This document shows positions 37,474 through 46,764 of a DNA stretch of 64,000 nucleotides, in pieces. Made by a program: the position numbers and the translations under genes. The DNA is from Hyphococcus sp. Its GTDB lineage: Bacteria > Pseudomonadota > Alphaproteobacteria > Caulobacterales > Parvularculaceae. Position 1 is the stretch's first letter. Each line of letters opens with the position of its first letter. The stretch spans positions 62,001 to 126,000 of the forward strand of contig JAJFGB010000011.1 in NCBI GenBank assembly GCA_021776335.1, read 5' to 3'. The notes beneath the pieces were generated by a model. The model searched no databases. It had not been told where the DNA came from and worked only from the letters and a program-made list of their open reading frames with translations.

Positions 37474-38348
37474 CGGTTTTGCCTCGCTGACAGTTTTGTC
37501 AAAATGGAGGCGGCGGTTTCCTCGACAGATTTTCTTGTGACATCAATCACTGACCAGCGGTTTTTTGCGTAAAGACGTTTTGCGCGAAGCACTTCTGCGC
37601 GAATGACGTCAAGGTCGGAATATTCTTCCGCTGCGCTGGTCGCTTGCATTTCGCCAAGGCGGCTTTTGCGAATTTGCGCCAGGCGTTCCGGACTTGCAAT
37701 CAGGCCAACAATTAGCGGTTTACGCAAGGTGAAGAGCTCAGGGGGCGGTTCTGATGTTGGGACCAAAGGAATGTTTGCCGCTTTCACCCCGCGGTTTGCC
37801 AGGTACATACAGGTCGGGGTTTTGGATGTTCGGCTAACGCCTACGAGAACAACATCTGCCGGCTCCAGGTCCCACACCATCTGCCCGTCATCATGTGAAA
37901 GTGTGTAATCAAGCGCGCTAATTCGCCTAAAATAAGCGTCGTCCAGCTGGTGTTGGGCGCCTGGCCGGAGAGACTGCTGCAGCCCCAGATACTCAGTAAA
38001 GGCGTTGAGGAGGGGGTCGAGGATGGAAATCGCGGGCGTTTGAATTTCGCTGCAGCGTATTTCAAGTAAGCGGCGCAATTCGGGATTAATAACCGTGTAA
38101 AGCACCAGGCCTGGGGAGGCTTCGATTTCCGCCAGGGTTTTTTCCATCTGGGCCCGTGATCGCACGAGCGCGTAGATGTGTTCCAGCGGTTTCGCGGCCG
38201 CAAATTGCGATGCCGTCGCCTTTAGCATGGCGTTTAATGTTTCGCCGGTTGAATCAGAAACCAGATGAACATGAAAATAGCTCGCCAGTGGCTGGGCTTT
38301 TTGTGAGGGGCCCGTCTTCGTCTTCTGATTTTCTCTGCTTGCTGGCAT
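37470..38348 (-). CDS. ppsR: pyruvate,phosphate dikinase / PEP synthase regulatory protein (DUF299)
   Basis: A 292-residue bifunctional kinase/phosphorylase of the DUF299 family. HLVSDSTGETLNAMLKA at the N-terminus, P-loop GVSRTSKTPTCMYLANRG and a C-terminal RYAKNRWSVIDVT-like segment. It switches PEP synthase or PPDK off and on by ADP-dependent threonine phosphorylation. It heads the leftward ppsR-maf-aroE-coaE operon and is the RP001 homologue that borders the Caulobacter origin. The 390-bp gap to hemE is the candidate origin. Confidence 0.95.
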   Translation of the reverse strand: MPASRENQKTKTGPSQKAQPLASYFHVHLVSDSTGETLNAMLKATASQFAAAKPLEHIYALVRSRAQMEKTLAEIEASPGLVLYTVINPELRRLLEIRCSEIQTPAISILDPLLNAFTEYLGLQQSLRPGAQHQLDDAYFRRISALDYTLSHDDGQMVWDLEPADVVLVGVSRTSKTPTCMYLANRGVKAANIPLVPTSEPPPELFTLRKPLIVGLIASPERLAQIRKSRLGEMQATSAAEEYSDLDVIRAEVLRAKRLYAKNRWSVIDVTRKSVEETAASILTKLSARQNR

Positions 38349-38372
38349 GGTGGGGAGTTATAGGGGAAAAAC

Positions 38373-38468
38373 GGTCATAATCGCGAGGTGTAATAATCGG
38401 CTGTTTAAAAGCGGTGCGGTCATACCAACCTAGCCCCCATGGATATCTGAAAACCTGGCTTGGTCATA
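38373..38468 (+). repeat. three evenly spaced GGTCATA direct repeats
   Basis: GGTCATA at 38373-38379, 38418-38424 and 38462-38468. A fourth, reversed GGTCAT copy lies at 38500-38505. The roughly four-turn periodicity puts the copies on one face of the helix. Confidence 0.55.
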
Positions 38469-38524
38469 CTTTTTATAACAGATTGATAAATTTCCTTGGA
38501 TGACCGATCTTCCAAAACTTATTC

Positions 38525-38556
38525 CAAGGCTTAGTTTCTTCCTGTTCTAAGCCTTG
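38525..38556. repeat. perfect 10-bp inverted repeat inside the candidate origin
   Basis: CAAGGCTTAG (38525-38534) and CTAAGCCTTG (38547-38556), 12-nt spacer. No gene ends here (both flanking genes start), so it is not a terminator. Confidence 0.65.
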
Positions 38557-38593
38557 TAACGCTTTTCAACAGTGTTGTGAGGACTTATTGCTG

Positions 38594-38602
38594 TGTGGAG
38601 AA
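38594..38602 (-). promoter_or_regulatory. DnaA-box-like site
   Basis: The minus strand reads TTCTCCACA, one mismatch from TTATCCACA. It lies in the candidate origin between the inverted repeat and the CtrA site. Confidence 0.45.
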
Positions 38603-38681
38603 AGTTTGGGATTGTGCCGGAAATCATGCGGGAGAAGATTTTTCTTTTTCTTTTCCCCGGGATTCCGTCTGACTCCTTAAA

Positions 38682-38696
38682 TTAATCCTTTCTTAA
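38682..38696. promoter_or_regulatory. CtrA-type full site upstream of hemE
   Basis: TTAATCCTTTCTTAA is an exact TTAA-N7-TTAA, ending 42 bp before the hemE ATG. In Caulobacter, CtrA sites inside Cori overlap the hemE promoter and block initiation, and this placement matches. Confidence 0.6.
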
Positions 38697-38738
38697 GATT
38701 CCTTTATAGAAGATTAACAAGGAAAGTTTGACATAAAG

Positions 38739-39776
38739 ATGCGTGATTCAAGTTTCCTGCGAACATTGAATGGCGAAGTTTCAGCCATACCGCCAATCTG
38801 GTTTATGCGGCAAGCTGGACGATATTTGCCGGAGTATCGACAATTAAGGGCAGAAGCGGGGTCCTTCATGGAACTCTGTTTCAACCCCGATCTTGCCAGT
38901 GAAGTGACGCTCCAGCCTATTCGGCGATTTGATTTAGATGCGGCTATTTTATTTGCAGATATTCTCTTAATCCCGCATGCGCTGGGTCAAAACTTGTCCT
39001 TTGCGGAAGGTGAAGGTCCTGTCCTGAAGCCGAAGCTAACGCCAGAGATATTAAAGGGATTTCGGGATCAAAATATTCTTGAAACCTTGGCGCCGATATT
39101 TGAAACCGTGCGAAAAACGCGCGTGGGACTTGGCGCCGATAAGGCGCTTATTGGTTTTGCGGGCGCGCCGTGGACAGTTGCAACCTATATGTTGAATGGT
39201 GGCTCTTCACCTGATCCGGCGGCGTTGCGGGAACGGTACTACTCTGAGCAGCCGTTTATTTCAGACCTCATTGAAACGCTCGCAGAACATACGATTGATT
39301 ATCTTGTGGCTCAGATCGATGCGGGCGCAGATGCGGTTCAGCTATTCGATACATGGGCGAGCGGTTTGCCGTGGCCGGTTCTGGATGCGGTCTCGGTAAG
39401 ACCTATGGATAAAATAGCTGTAGGGGTAAAAAAAGTGCGGCCGGGAACACCCGTTATTATGTTTCCAAAAGGCGTTGGTGAAAAAGCGACCGAATATGCG
39501 ACATTGTCGAGCTGTGACGCCATAGGAATCGATTATGCGATGGATCCTGCCTGGGCGAGACAGCATTTAAGTCCTCACGCCGTTGTACAGGGGGGCCTTG
39601 ATCCCTTGTTGATGATACAAGGCGGAGAGCGGATGAAAAAATCCGCCGCAACTTTTCTAAAGCTCTTTCATGACGTGCCTTATATTTTTAATCTGGGGCA
39701 TGGGTTTACGCCGCAAACGCCGCCGGAACATGTTTTGGAACTGGTCGACTTTGTGCACCGCGAAGGGCAGGACTGA
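38739..39776 (+). CDS. hemE: uroporphyrinogen decarboxylase
   Basis: A 345-residue protein, normal length. Signature 1 PPIWFMRQAGRYLPEYRQLR and signature 2 GFAGAPWTVATYMLNGG are intact. Converts uroporphyrinogen III to coproporphyrinogen III in heme synthesis. hemJ follows after 3 bp, so they form an operon. Caulobacter has hemH between hemE and hemJ; it is absent here. AAGGAAAG precedes the ATG. Confidence 0.97.
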   Translation: MRDSSFLRTLNGEVSAIPPIWFMRQAGRYLPEYRQLRAEAGSFMELCFNPDLASEVTLQPIRRFDLDAAILFADILLIPHALGQNLSFAEGEGPVLKPKLTPEILKGFRDQNILETLAPIFETVRKTRVGLGADKALIGFAGAPWTVATYMLNGGSSPDPAALRERYYSEQPFISDLIETLAEHTIDYLVAQIDAGADAVQLFDTWASGLPWPVLDAVSVRPMDKIAVGVKKVRPGTPVIMFPKGVGEKATEYATLSSCDAIGIDYAMDPAWARQHLSPHAVVQGGLDPLLMIQGGERMKKSAATFLKLFHDVPYIFNLGHGFTPQTPPEHVLELVDFVHREGQD

Positions 39777-39779
39777 TAA

Positions 39780-40226
39780 ATGCTGGCGTTTCTTCAATCG
39801 GGCTATCTGTGGATCAAGGCTGTACACCTTGTTGCTGTTATCGCGTGGATGGCGGGAATGATGTATCTGCCGCGGCTTTTTGTTTACCACCACCAGTCTG
39901 AAAAGGGCGGAGAAGCAGAACGGTTTTTTACATTGATGGAACGGCGACTGCTAAAAGGGATTATCAACCCCGCCATGATCGCCGTCTGGATTTTGGGAAT
40001 TTTAATGCTGGTGGCGAACCGGGAAATTATCACCACAGGATGGTTTCAGATAAAATTTGGGCTGGTCCTTGGGATTTCAGGGATCCATGGGTTTTATGCA
40101 GCCGCGCGACGGCAGTTTGAGGCTGGTGAAAGACCCAGAACCGAGAAATTCTGGCGCGTGATGAACGAAGCGCCATTTATTGCGTTGGTCGCTATCGTGA
40201 TCCTTGTGATCGTCAAACCGTTTTAG
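39780..40226 (+). CDS. hemJ: protoporphyrinogen oxidase HemJ
   Basis: A 148-residue protein with four TM helices. WIKAVHLVAVIAWMAGMMYLPRLFVYH contains the conserved heme-ligand His and the family signature, and WFQIKFGLVLGISGIHG is the second conserved block. Oxidises protoporphyrinogen IX, with electrons going to the quinone pool. Tightly linked behind hemE. Confidence 0.95.
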   Translation: MLAFLQSGYLWIKAVHLVAVIAWMAGMMYLPRLFVYHHQSEKGGEAERFFTLMERRLLKGIINPAMIAVWILGILMLVANREIITTGWFQIKFGLVLGISGIHGFYAAARRQFEAGERPRTEKFWRVMNEAPFIALVAIVILVIVKPF

Positions 40227-40389
40227 GCAAGATACCCGGTCAGGCATTGACGGGACGGCTCCCTGACCTATATCTAGCCCAACTTTCCTATTCGCCGCGC
40301 GGCATCCGTCTGCGCGAAGGCGCTATTTTCCATTGCTGACACTGAACACTCGCTCGAGCGCGAGCATTATCCACCATTGAGGTCCCACC

Positions 40390-41661
40390 ATGCTGCCCAC
40401 TAAAATGACACTTGATGAGCTAAAAGCAAAACCACCTGCCGACTTGCTGGCGTTTGCCGAAGAGCTTGAAGTGGAGAACGCGTCGACGATGCGCAAGCAG
40501 GATATGCTCTATGCTATCCTCAAAGAGCTTGCCGATCGCGACGTTGAAATCTCAGCCGGCGGCGTTCTGGAGGTTTTGCTGGACGGGTTTGGGTTTTTAC
40601 GCTCTCCGGAAGCAAATTATCTGGCGGGGCCAGACGATATTTACGTTTCGCCCACCCAGATTCGGCGGTTTGCCCTGCGAACCGGCGATACGGTGATTGG
40701 TGAAATTCGAAGCCCGAAAGACGGGGAGCGGTATTTTGCGCTTTTGCAGGTTGGAACCATCAATTTTGAGGAGCCGGAAAAGGCGCGCCACAAGGTTCAC
40801 TTTGACAATTTGACCCCGCTTTATCCCGAAGAGCGCCTTAAGATGGAGATCGATGACGAAACCGCGAAGGATCCAACCGCGCGGGTTATCGATCTTGTGG
40901 CGCCTCTCGGCAAAGGCCAGCGGGCGCTCATCACCGCACCGCCCCGTACCGGTAAAACCGTCATCCTACAGAATATTGCGCATTCAGTCGCGACAAATCA
41001 CCCGGATGCTTACCTCATCGTTTTGCTGATTGATGAGCGACCCGAAGAGGTAACCGACATGCAGCGTTCGGTTAAGGGTGAGGTTGTTTCCTCAACGTTT
41101 GACGAGCCGGCAACGCGCCACGTTCAGGTTGCTGAAATGGTTATAGAAAAAGCCAAGCGCCTGGTAGAGCATGGCCGCGATGTTGTGATTCTTCTCGACT
41201 CCATTACGCGCCTCGGGCGTGCTTACAACACGGTTGTGCCCTCTTCAGGCAAGGTTTTGACCGGTGGTGTCGACGCTAACGCACTGCAGCGGCCGAAACG
41301 ATTTTTTGGCGCGGCGCGGAACATTGAAGAGGGCGGATCGCTGACAATCATCGCCACGGCGCTGATCGAAACCGGCTCAAAAATGGACGAAGTTATCTTC
41401 GAAGAATTTAAAGGTACGGGCAATTCCGAGATTATTCTTGACCGTAAAGTTGCTGATAAGCGCACCTATCCGGCGATTGACATTGCGAAATCCGGCACGC
41501 GGAAAGAAGAATTGATCACACCGAAAGGCGACATGACCAAGGTCTTCGTTTTGCGCCGCATTCTCTCGCCCATGGGCGTTTCCGACGCCATCGAATTCCT
41601 GATCGACAAGCTGAAGCAGACCAAGACGAACAAGGATTTCTTCGATTCCATGAACACTTAG
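40390..41661 (+). CDS. rho: transcription termination factor Rho
   Basis: A 423-residue hexameric RNA helicase. N-terminal Rho_N ([19 protein letters not shown]), the cold-shock-like RNA site ([20 protein letters not shown]), Walker [12 protein letters not shown], Walker [11 protein letters not shown], and the Q/R loops [28 protein letters not shown] (read in part). No large insertion. The 163-bp leader holds a CGCTCGAGCG palindrome and TTATCCACC. Normally followed closely by mnmE in this lineage; here about 6.3 kb intervenes. Confidence 0.97.
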   Translation: MLPTKMTLDELKAKPPADLLAFAEELEVENASTMRKQDMLYAILKELADRDVEISAGGVLEVLLDGFGFLRSPEANYLAGPDDIYVSPTQIRRFALRTGDTVIGEIRSPKDGERYFALLQVGTINFEEPEKARHKVHFDNLTPLYPEERLKMEIDDETAKDPTARVIDLVAPLGKGQRALITAPPRTGKTVILQNIAHSVATNHPDAYLIVLLIDERPEEVTDMQRSVKGEVVSSTFDEPATRHVQVAEMVIEKAKRLVEHGRDVVILLDSITRLGRAYNTVVPSSGKVLTGGVDANALQRPKRFFGAARNIEEGGSLTIIATALIETGSKMDEVIFEEFKGTGNSEIILDRKVADKRTYPAIDIAKSGTRKEELITPKGDMTKVFVLRRILSPMGVSDAIEFLIDKLKQTKTNKDFFDSMNT

Positions 41662-41757
41662 GCGGTTTTTGGGGATAGTCTCTGCACACACCAAAACAAT
41701 ACTGTCTTTTTTTTACCCCGAGGCTATGATGGCTTTTCTGTCAGCATGGAGGGGATA

Positions 41758-42345
41758 ATGAAAAAGCTACTATTGATCAGCGCAGCGCTGTCTGTTGGCG
41801 CCTGTGCAACAGTAATTCGCGGCACAAAAGACAACGCACATTTTGAAAGCACACCGTCGGGTGCAACCGTCACCGTTGAGTCGATCAGCGCCGACAGGTT
41901 GGGGCCGTTCTCGTGTATTACGCCATGTGAGCTTGAACTAAAGCGGAAGCGCGACTGGAGCGTGCTGTTTGAGCTGGATGGATATAAACCAGTAACCGGT
42001 ACGCTTGAACCAAAGGTAACCGGCGGGGGCGTTGCTTCCGGGGCTGGAAATATTATTGCGGGCGGAATCATCGGTATTGGTGTTGACGCAGGCACCGGCG
42101 CCAATCTTGATCTGCGGCCAAACCCACTGATTGCCCAGCTTGAGCCAACCGATTCTGATCTCGACTCGCGTATTATTTCTGAGACTGACGATGAGGCTGA
42201 GGTTGAAGCTGAAGCTGAAGCTGAAGCTGAAGCGGTCACCGACCCGGAAGCCGATGAACAGCTTGATGCTGCGCCAGAAGAGCAAGCTGTAGAAGATGCC
42301 GTTGTTGACGCGGCGGCTGAATTGGAACCTGAAGACCAGAACTAA
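41758..42345 (+). CDS. predicted lipoprotein with PEGA-like domain and acidic EA-repeat tail
   Basis: 195 residues from ATG 41758 (GGAGGGG just upstream; the ORF-track ATG at 41746 overlaps that signal). Lipobox VGACA after a short signal. The middle resembles PEGA-type/YceK-like lipoproteins (TPSGATVTVE, CITPCELELKRKRDWSVLFELDGYKP) that often sit at the cell surface. A Gly-rich hydrophobic stretch (ASGAGNIIAGGIIGIGVDAG) follows. The tail is very acidic, with EAEAEAEAEAEA encoded by GAAGCT hexamer repeats (42205-42234) open to slippage. Function unknown. Confidence 0.75.
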   Translation: MKKLLLISAALSVGACATVIRGTKDNAHFESTPSGATVTVESISADRLGPFSCITPCELELKRKRDWSVLFELDGYKPVTGTLEPKVTGGGVASGAGNIIAGGIIGIGVDAGTGANLDLRPNPLIAQLEPTDSDLDSRIISETDDEAEVEAEAEAEAEAVTDPEADEQLDAAPEEQAVEDAVVDAAAELEPEDQN

Positions 42346-42431
42346 CGTCGAAGACAGGCCGCGGTGCTAAAGGTCGTTGCCTAGAATGCGTCTTTGCGCG
42401 ACCCTCGCGGTGATAATGCCGCGAGGGTGAT

Positions 42432-43244
42432 ATGGATATCATAGATGTCTGGGCGCAATTACCGACGGCGCGGTTTATGCGCGAGCCTTGGCTTTCCAGC
42501 CTTTTGCGCTGGACGGGGCAAGGCGGCGATGCACAGATTCCCACGACGGCGTATTTTCTCGCGGAGATGAACGCCGCCAGCATCTCCATATCGCTTCTTT
42601 CTGCCTGGCATGGTCCATCGGGCGACCTGATATCCAATGACGATGTTGAGTTGGCCGTTGATACGGCGCCCGAGCGGTTTCGCGGGTTTATTTCGGCAGA
42701 CCTTCAGAACCCCATGAGCGCGGTGCGAGAAATTCGTAGCCGCGCAAAAACGGGAAAGTTTATCGGGGTGCGGATTATACCCTGGCTTTGGGATTTACCG
42801 CCCAACGACCGGCGCTATTATCCGGTTTATGCGGCATGTGTGGATGCTGGTTTGCCATTCTGTACACAGATTGGACATACAGGCCCCCTAAAGCGCTCCG
42901 AAACGGGTCGGCCGATACCATATCTTGAAGATGTGCTGCTCGATTTTCCTGAGCTCGTTGTCGTTGGCGGCCATGTTGGGTTTCCGTGGGTAGACGAAGT
43001 TGTATCGCTGGCGCATAAATTTCCAAATTTCTATATTGATACAAGCGCTTATGTGCTGCACAGGCTTCCGGCAGACTTTCTGCGCTTCATCAAAAATGAG
43101 GGCAAAACACGGGTGATGTTCGGCACGAATTGGCCGATGCTAAGCGCTGCTCGATGCCTCGCGAAGCTTGATGTGCTTGCACTGGAAGAGGACACAAAGG
43201 CGCTTTTTCTCGGCGCAAATGCTCGGCGTGTCTTTAGTTTGTAA
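42432..43244 (+). CDS. amidohydrolase-family (ACMSD-like) TIM-barrel protein
   Basis: A 270-residue protein. The C-terminal half matches Amidohydrolase_2: CTQIGHTG, VVVGGHVGFPWVDE, FYIDTSAY, MFGTNWPML and LGANARRVFSL. The usual first HxH metal motif is not evident (the start reads IIDVWAQLP), and the common GSDWP is GTNWP. Metal binding may therefore be altered. Family members decarboxylate or hydrolyse small acids; substrate unknown. A GST follows 23 bp later, probably in one transcript. Confidence 0.8.
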   Translation: MDIIDVWAQLPTARFMREPWLSSLLRWTGQGGDAQIPTTAYFLAEMNAASISISLLSAWHGPSGDLISNDDVELAVDTAPERFRGFISADLQNPMSAVREIRSRAKTGKFIGVRIIPWLWDLPPNDRRYYPVYAACVDAGLPFCTQIGHTGPLKRSETGRPIPYLEDVLLDFPELVVVGGHVGFPWVDEVVSLAHKFPNFYIDTSAYVLHRLPADFLRFIKNEGKTRVMFGTNWPMLSAARCLAKLDVLALEEDTKALFLGANARRVFSL

Positions 43245-43267
43245 TTGTCCTCGTAAAGGGAGTTGTC

Positions 43268-43885
43268 ATGACGCTAAGGCTTATCCATTTTCCGCAATCC
43301 CGGTCTCTGCGTGTCGTCTGGGCGCTTGAAGAATTGGGCATTGGTGCAGAAATTGAAACCCGAAACCTCGATCGGCGGTATCTGAAGAGCGCGGACTACA
43401 AATCACTGAACCCGCTCAGTAAGGTTCCGGTCTTTTTTGATGGTGATGTGCGGATCATCGAATCTACAGCGATTATTGAGTATATCGCAAAAAAATACGC
43501 AGACGGACGATTAACGCGTGGCGCTGAAGACGATGATTTCGGGGCTTATTTGCAGTGGCTGCATTTCGGCGAGGCTGGCATGGGTGGCTACGTTAATATG
43601 CTGATCGCCCAAACGGCCTTGTTGCCGGAGGACCAGCGCATTCCAGCAATGAAAGTTTGGGCGGTGAGAGAAACTGAAAACTGTCTCAGTTTTGTTGAGG
43701 AAAGCCTGGTCGATAACAGTTACCTTCTTGGGGAATTTTCTCTGGCCGATATCTCGTTGGTTTATTTGTTATTTCTCATCAAAATAACGCGCAATGGCCA
43801 CATGCTTGGCGAGAAAACAAATGCGTATTTTAAGCGCGCAACCGAAAGACAAGCCTGGAAAACATCGTGTGCGCTTGCGCCCTAA
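43268..43885 (+). CDS. glutathione S-transferase family protein
   Basis: A 205-residue protein. Thioredoxin-like domain (LIHFPQSRSLRVVWALEELG, PLSKVPVFFDG, IESTAIIEYIAKKYA) and helical domain (YLLGEFSLADISLVY). GST next to an amidohydrolase suggests breakdown of an aromatic or halogenated compound, but that is only a guess. AAAGGGAG precedes the ATG. Confidence 0.88.
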   Translation: MTLRLIHFPQSRSLRVVWALEELGIGAEIETRNLDRRYLKSADYKSLNPLSKVPVFFDGDVRIIESTAIIEYIAKKYADGRLTRGAEDDDFGAYLQWLHFGEAGMGGYVNMLIAQTALLPEDQRIPAMKVWAVRETENCLSFVEESLVDNSYLLGEFSLADISLVYLLFLIKITRNGHMLGEKTNAYFKRATERQAWKTSCALAP

Positions 43886-44037
43886 TCTTTCTGAGAGCCG
43901 GGCTGTGACATATGTATGGGACGCGAAAATCCTACACAAAATCGTGACCATTGACCCCGACGCTTGCGATGAAGCGAACTGGCGTTGCGATGTGCGGTAC
44001 GGCATGGTGGATCGTTGCTTAAAGGCCTCCCCGACCC

Positions 44038-45447
44038 TTGCCTGATAAGAAAGCTAAATTCCTGCACGGCGATCTGATGCGCCACATCGTCGTCATGTCG
44101 TTGTCGGCGAGCGCGGGGCTTGTCTCGATTTTTCTGGTCGATTTTGTCGACCTGTTCTTCATTTCACTGCTTGGTCAGGCGGAACTTGCTGCAGCTGTGG
44201 GGTTTGCGGGAACACTGATTTTTTTCAATATGTCGATCACAATCGGACTGATGATTGCGATGAGCGCTCTGGCCGCCCAACGCATCGGCCGCGGCGAGAC
44301 CGATGAGGCCCGTCGGATAGCGACCAGTGTTGTCACGGTCGGCGTCGTGATTGGCGTCGTCATAGGCGTAGCCTTTTGGCTCAGCGCACCGTTGCTGCTT
44401 GATCTGATTGGCGCCGTGGGAGAAACGAAAGCACTCGCGGTTCGGTATCTGCGCATTGTGGTTCCAACGCTGCCCATCATGGCGCTGTCGATGGTGTGCT
44501 CGGGGCTTCTGCGCGCTCATGGGGATGCGCGCCGGGCGATGAACGCGACGCTTGCGGCGGGCGCCGTTAATGCGGTGCTTGATCCTATTTTTATCTTCGG
44601 GCTGGGGCTCGGTCTCGATGGCGCCGCCTATGCTTCGGTGGCGGCTCGTGTGGCGATGGCGGTAACTGCACTTTACCCTATCATCAAGCATTACGGCGGC
44701 TTTGCGCGATTTGACGCCAACCAGTTTCGCGGCGATCTGAAGCCTATTTTCGGGATTGCGGCGCCGGCGATCCTCACGAATATAGCAACACCGGTGGGTG
44801 GTTTTATCGTGACCCGGGCCATAGCGCCCTTTGGGGATGCTGCCGTTGCCGGTTATGCCGTGGTGGGGCGGCTGACCCCTCTCGCATTTTGTGTGATTTT
44901 TGCGCTTTCCGGTGCGGTGGGGCCGATCATAGGCCAAAATTTTGGCGCTGGAGACTACCCCCGAGTGCGAGAGACCTTGCGCAATGCGATGCTGTTTACT
45001 GGCGCTTACACCGCAATCATGTGGGTTGTCCTGCTTTTGCTGAATGGATTGGTTGCTGACTGGTTTGGGTTGGAGCCGGCCGGGCGCACCCTGGTCTTTT
45101 GGTTTGCAGTTTTTGTGACGCCATTGTTCTTTTTCAATGGGGCGCTCTTTATCGCTAATGCAGCTTTTAACAATTTGAACCGGCCCATCTGGTCGACCTG
45201 GCTCAACTGGGGCAAAAATACTATTGGTGTTGCGCCTTTTGTTTGGTTTGGTGCGATGAGCGGGGGCGCATCAGGCGTCCTGATTGGTCAAGCTGTGGGT
45301 GGTATCTTTTTTGCCCTTTTGGGCATTTGGCTTGGATTCCGGCTGATCGCCGGTTATGAAAGCGGCGGCGCCGATCCGGATAAAGGTTCAACCATCAAAC
45401 TGATGCGGCCGCGCTCGACATCGCCCTTCTCTTCACCACGCGCATAA
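44038..45447 (+). CDS. MATE-family efflux transporter
   Basis: 469 residues, 12 TM helices in two six-helix bundles. FVDLFFISLLGQAELAAAVGF, SMVCSGLLRAHGDARRAM and AVGPIIGQNFGAGDY are NorM/DinF-type motifs. Exports cationic drugs or metabolites using Na+ or H+. The start is weak: TTG 44038 has no good Shine-Dalgarno, and the Met in HGDLMRHIVVM (ATG) is an alternative. Confidence 0.9.
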   Translation: MPDKKAKFLHGDLMRHIVVMSLSASAGLVSIFLVDFVDLFFISLLGQAELAAAVGFAGTLIFFNMSITIGLMIAMSALAAQRIGRGETDEARRIATSVVTVGVVIGVVIGVAFWLSAPLLLDLIGAVGETKALAVRYLRIVVPTLPIMALSMVCSGLLRAHGDARRAMNATLAAGAVNAVLDPIFIFGLGLGLDGAAYASVAARVAMAVTALYPIIKHYGGFARFDANQFRGDLKPIFGIAAPAILTNIATPVGGFIVTRAIAPFGDAAVAGYAVVGRLTPLAFCVIFALSGAVGPIIGQNFGAGDYPRVRETLRNAMLFTGAYTAIMWVVLLLLNGLVADWFGLEPAGRTLVFWFAVFVTPLFFFNGALFIANAAFNNLNRPIWSTWLNWGKNTIGVAPFVWFGAMSGGASGVLIGQAVGGIFFALLGIWLGFRLIAGYESGGADPDKGSTIKLMRPRSTSPFSSPRA

Positions 45448-45587
45448 AGTCAGTACACGGTTAAAATGCTGCCTCGCGGAAAAGCCGCGCCAGCACGCGG
45501 TGTTGATTGGCGGTCGAGTTTTGCCAAAACTTCAGACGGTTACAAAGCCGCCGATAATATTCCTGCCCGTTTAATGCGAAATGCGGC

Positions 45588-46598
45588 TTAGCCATTGATT
45601 TTATTGTTGTTTTCTAGCCCACATACACCATCCAAGGCGGCTCGCCCGGCCGCCGCCAACGCCGCATAGGCCTCGACGGGTCGATCGGTTGCGATGATGT
45701 CTGCGCCATCACGCGCGATGTCGGCATAAAGGGCGTCATAGCCGGATCGGGCAATGTCGCTGTCAATAGAATCGCGGCCGCCGAGCGTGCCGAAAATAAC
45801 TTCCACATCTCGTTTATCGAGCAGGGAAAAGAGACGCGGCTGTGGATCTTTCGTGCCGGTAAAGCCAAGCAGCCGATTATCAGGAATACCCGAAGCAACC
45901 GCGCGATTGAGCTCCGACTGCGAGTTGAGGGAGAGTGAAATCATGGCGTCTGGCAAAAGCCTGTGAAGTTTTGCAGCTGCCGGCATGGAATAGGCAATGA
46001 GAATGACGCGGGGTTGCGCGTTCTGGCGCCGTATTTCACTCGCAACATCTTCGTAGCTAGTGGTGGGTTTGAAGTCGACCTGCAGGATGGTTCGGCCGTT
46101 TGCCCACGCGAGCGTTTCGTCAAAACGCGGCGGAGCGAAGTGGGTTTTGCGCCCGCTTTCATCAACAAGGCGGAGCTTGTGAATCTCGTCCCAGTTAAGT
46201 GCGCCTGCTTCGCCGGAACCGGTTGTCGTCCGCCCCAAGCGGTCATCATGCATTAGATAAAGAACGCCGTCGGCCGACGTCGCCACATCGATTTCCATAA
46301 CCGCGGGTATCTTTTCAAGGATGGCCGACATGGTTTCGAGAGCGTTTTCCGGATAACCGGGATAAGGGCCGCCACGATGCGCAGAGACCAGCGTTGCACC
46401 TTCGTCTCTAAGACAGTCAAAGAACGCGTTGAGATCACCACCCGATCCGATGGACCAGCCGGGACCGAGGTCGTCACCTAATCCGTGGGTTTCCGGCGCG
46501 GGCCCATTGCAGGCGGTTAACGCTAACCCCACAAGACCCGACAAAACAAGAAGGCGGCATAGCGCAGGACGGCGGTCAGACGGTTTTTGTTCAGGCAT
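45588..46598 (-). CDS. glycerophosphodiester phosphodiesterase, lipoprotein
   Basis: A 336-residue protein. The signal ends in lipobox LTACNG, so it is probably an outer-membrane or periplasmic lipoprotein. GDPD core: SAHRGGPYPGYPENALE (first catalytic His), EIDVATSADGVLYLMHDDRLGRTTTG (metal Glu/Asp and second His) and a C-terminal HDxD-like region DGADIIATDRP. Splits glycerophosphodiesters into glycerol-3-phosphate and an alcohol. Confidence 0.9.
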   Translation of the reverse strand: MPEQKPSDRRPALCRLLVLSGLVGLALTACNGPAPETHGLGDDLGPGWSIGSGGDLNAFFDCLRDEGATLVSAHRGGPYPGYPENALETMSAILEKIPAVMEIDVATSADGVLYLMHDDRLGRTTTGSGEAGALNWDEIHKLRLVDESGRKTHFAPPRFDETLAWANGRTILQVDFKPTTSYEDVASEIRRQNAQPRVILIAYSMPAAAKLHRLLPDAMISLSLNSQSELNRAVASGIPDNRLLGFTGTKDPQPRLFSLLDKRDVEVIFGTLGGRDSIDSDIARSGYDALYADIARDGADIIATDRPVEAYAALAAAGRAALDGVCGLENNNKING

Positions 46599-46764
46599 GA
46601 GCGCCCCTCGATGAGATACTGTTCAACGGCTTTGCCTTAACGGTCGTGTCCATTGAGGTCAAAAAACCTGTGACATGCGACCAAGCGTGGGTTTGCCGGG
46701 CTAGTCTGTGTTGACCGCAGCGGCGTGCGCCCGAAGACTCCGGTGGGAACAAGGGAGGCGAGTG

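Larger units (their letters stand above)
38349..38738. other. candidate chromosomal replication origin (ppsR-hemE intergenic region)
   Basis: A 390-bp gap between two divergent conserved genes, the same position as Cori in Caulobacter (hemE / RP001). It holds three GGTCATA direct repeats with 45- and 44-bp spacing, an AT-rich patch (TTTTTATAACAGATTGATAAA, from about 38470), a perfect 10-bp inverted repeat, a one-mismatch DnaA box and a perfect CtrA site. No ORF of note. It also contains the hemE and ppsR promoters. Only one near-consensus DnaA box is visible, so proof is needed. Confidence 0.65.

Noticed and set aside
40367-40375. TTATCCACC before rho as an origin DnaA box
   Set aside because: A single near-match outside the ppsR-hemE gap with no accompanying boxes.
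43794-44045. 83-residue ORF between the GST and MATE genes
   Set aside because: Overlaps the end of the GST gene in another frame and has no recognisable features.
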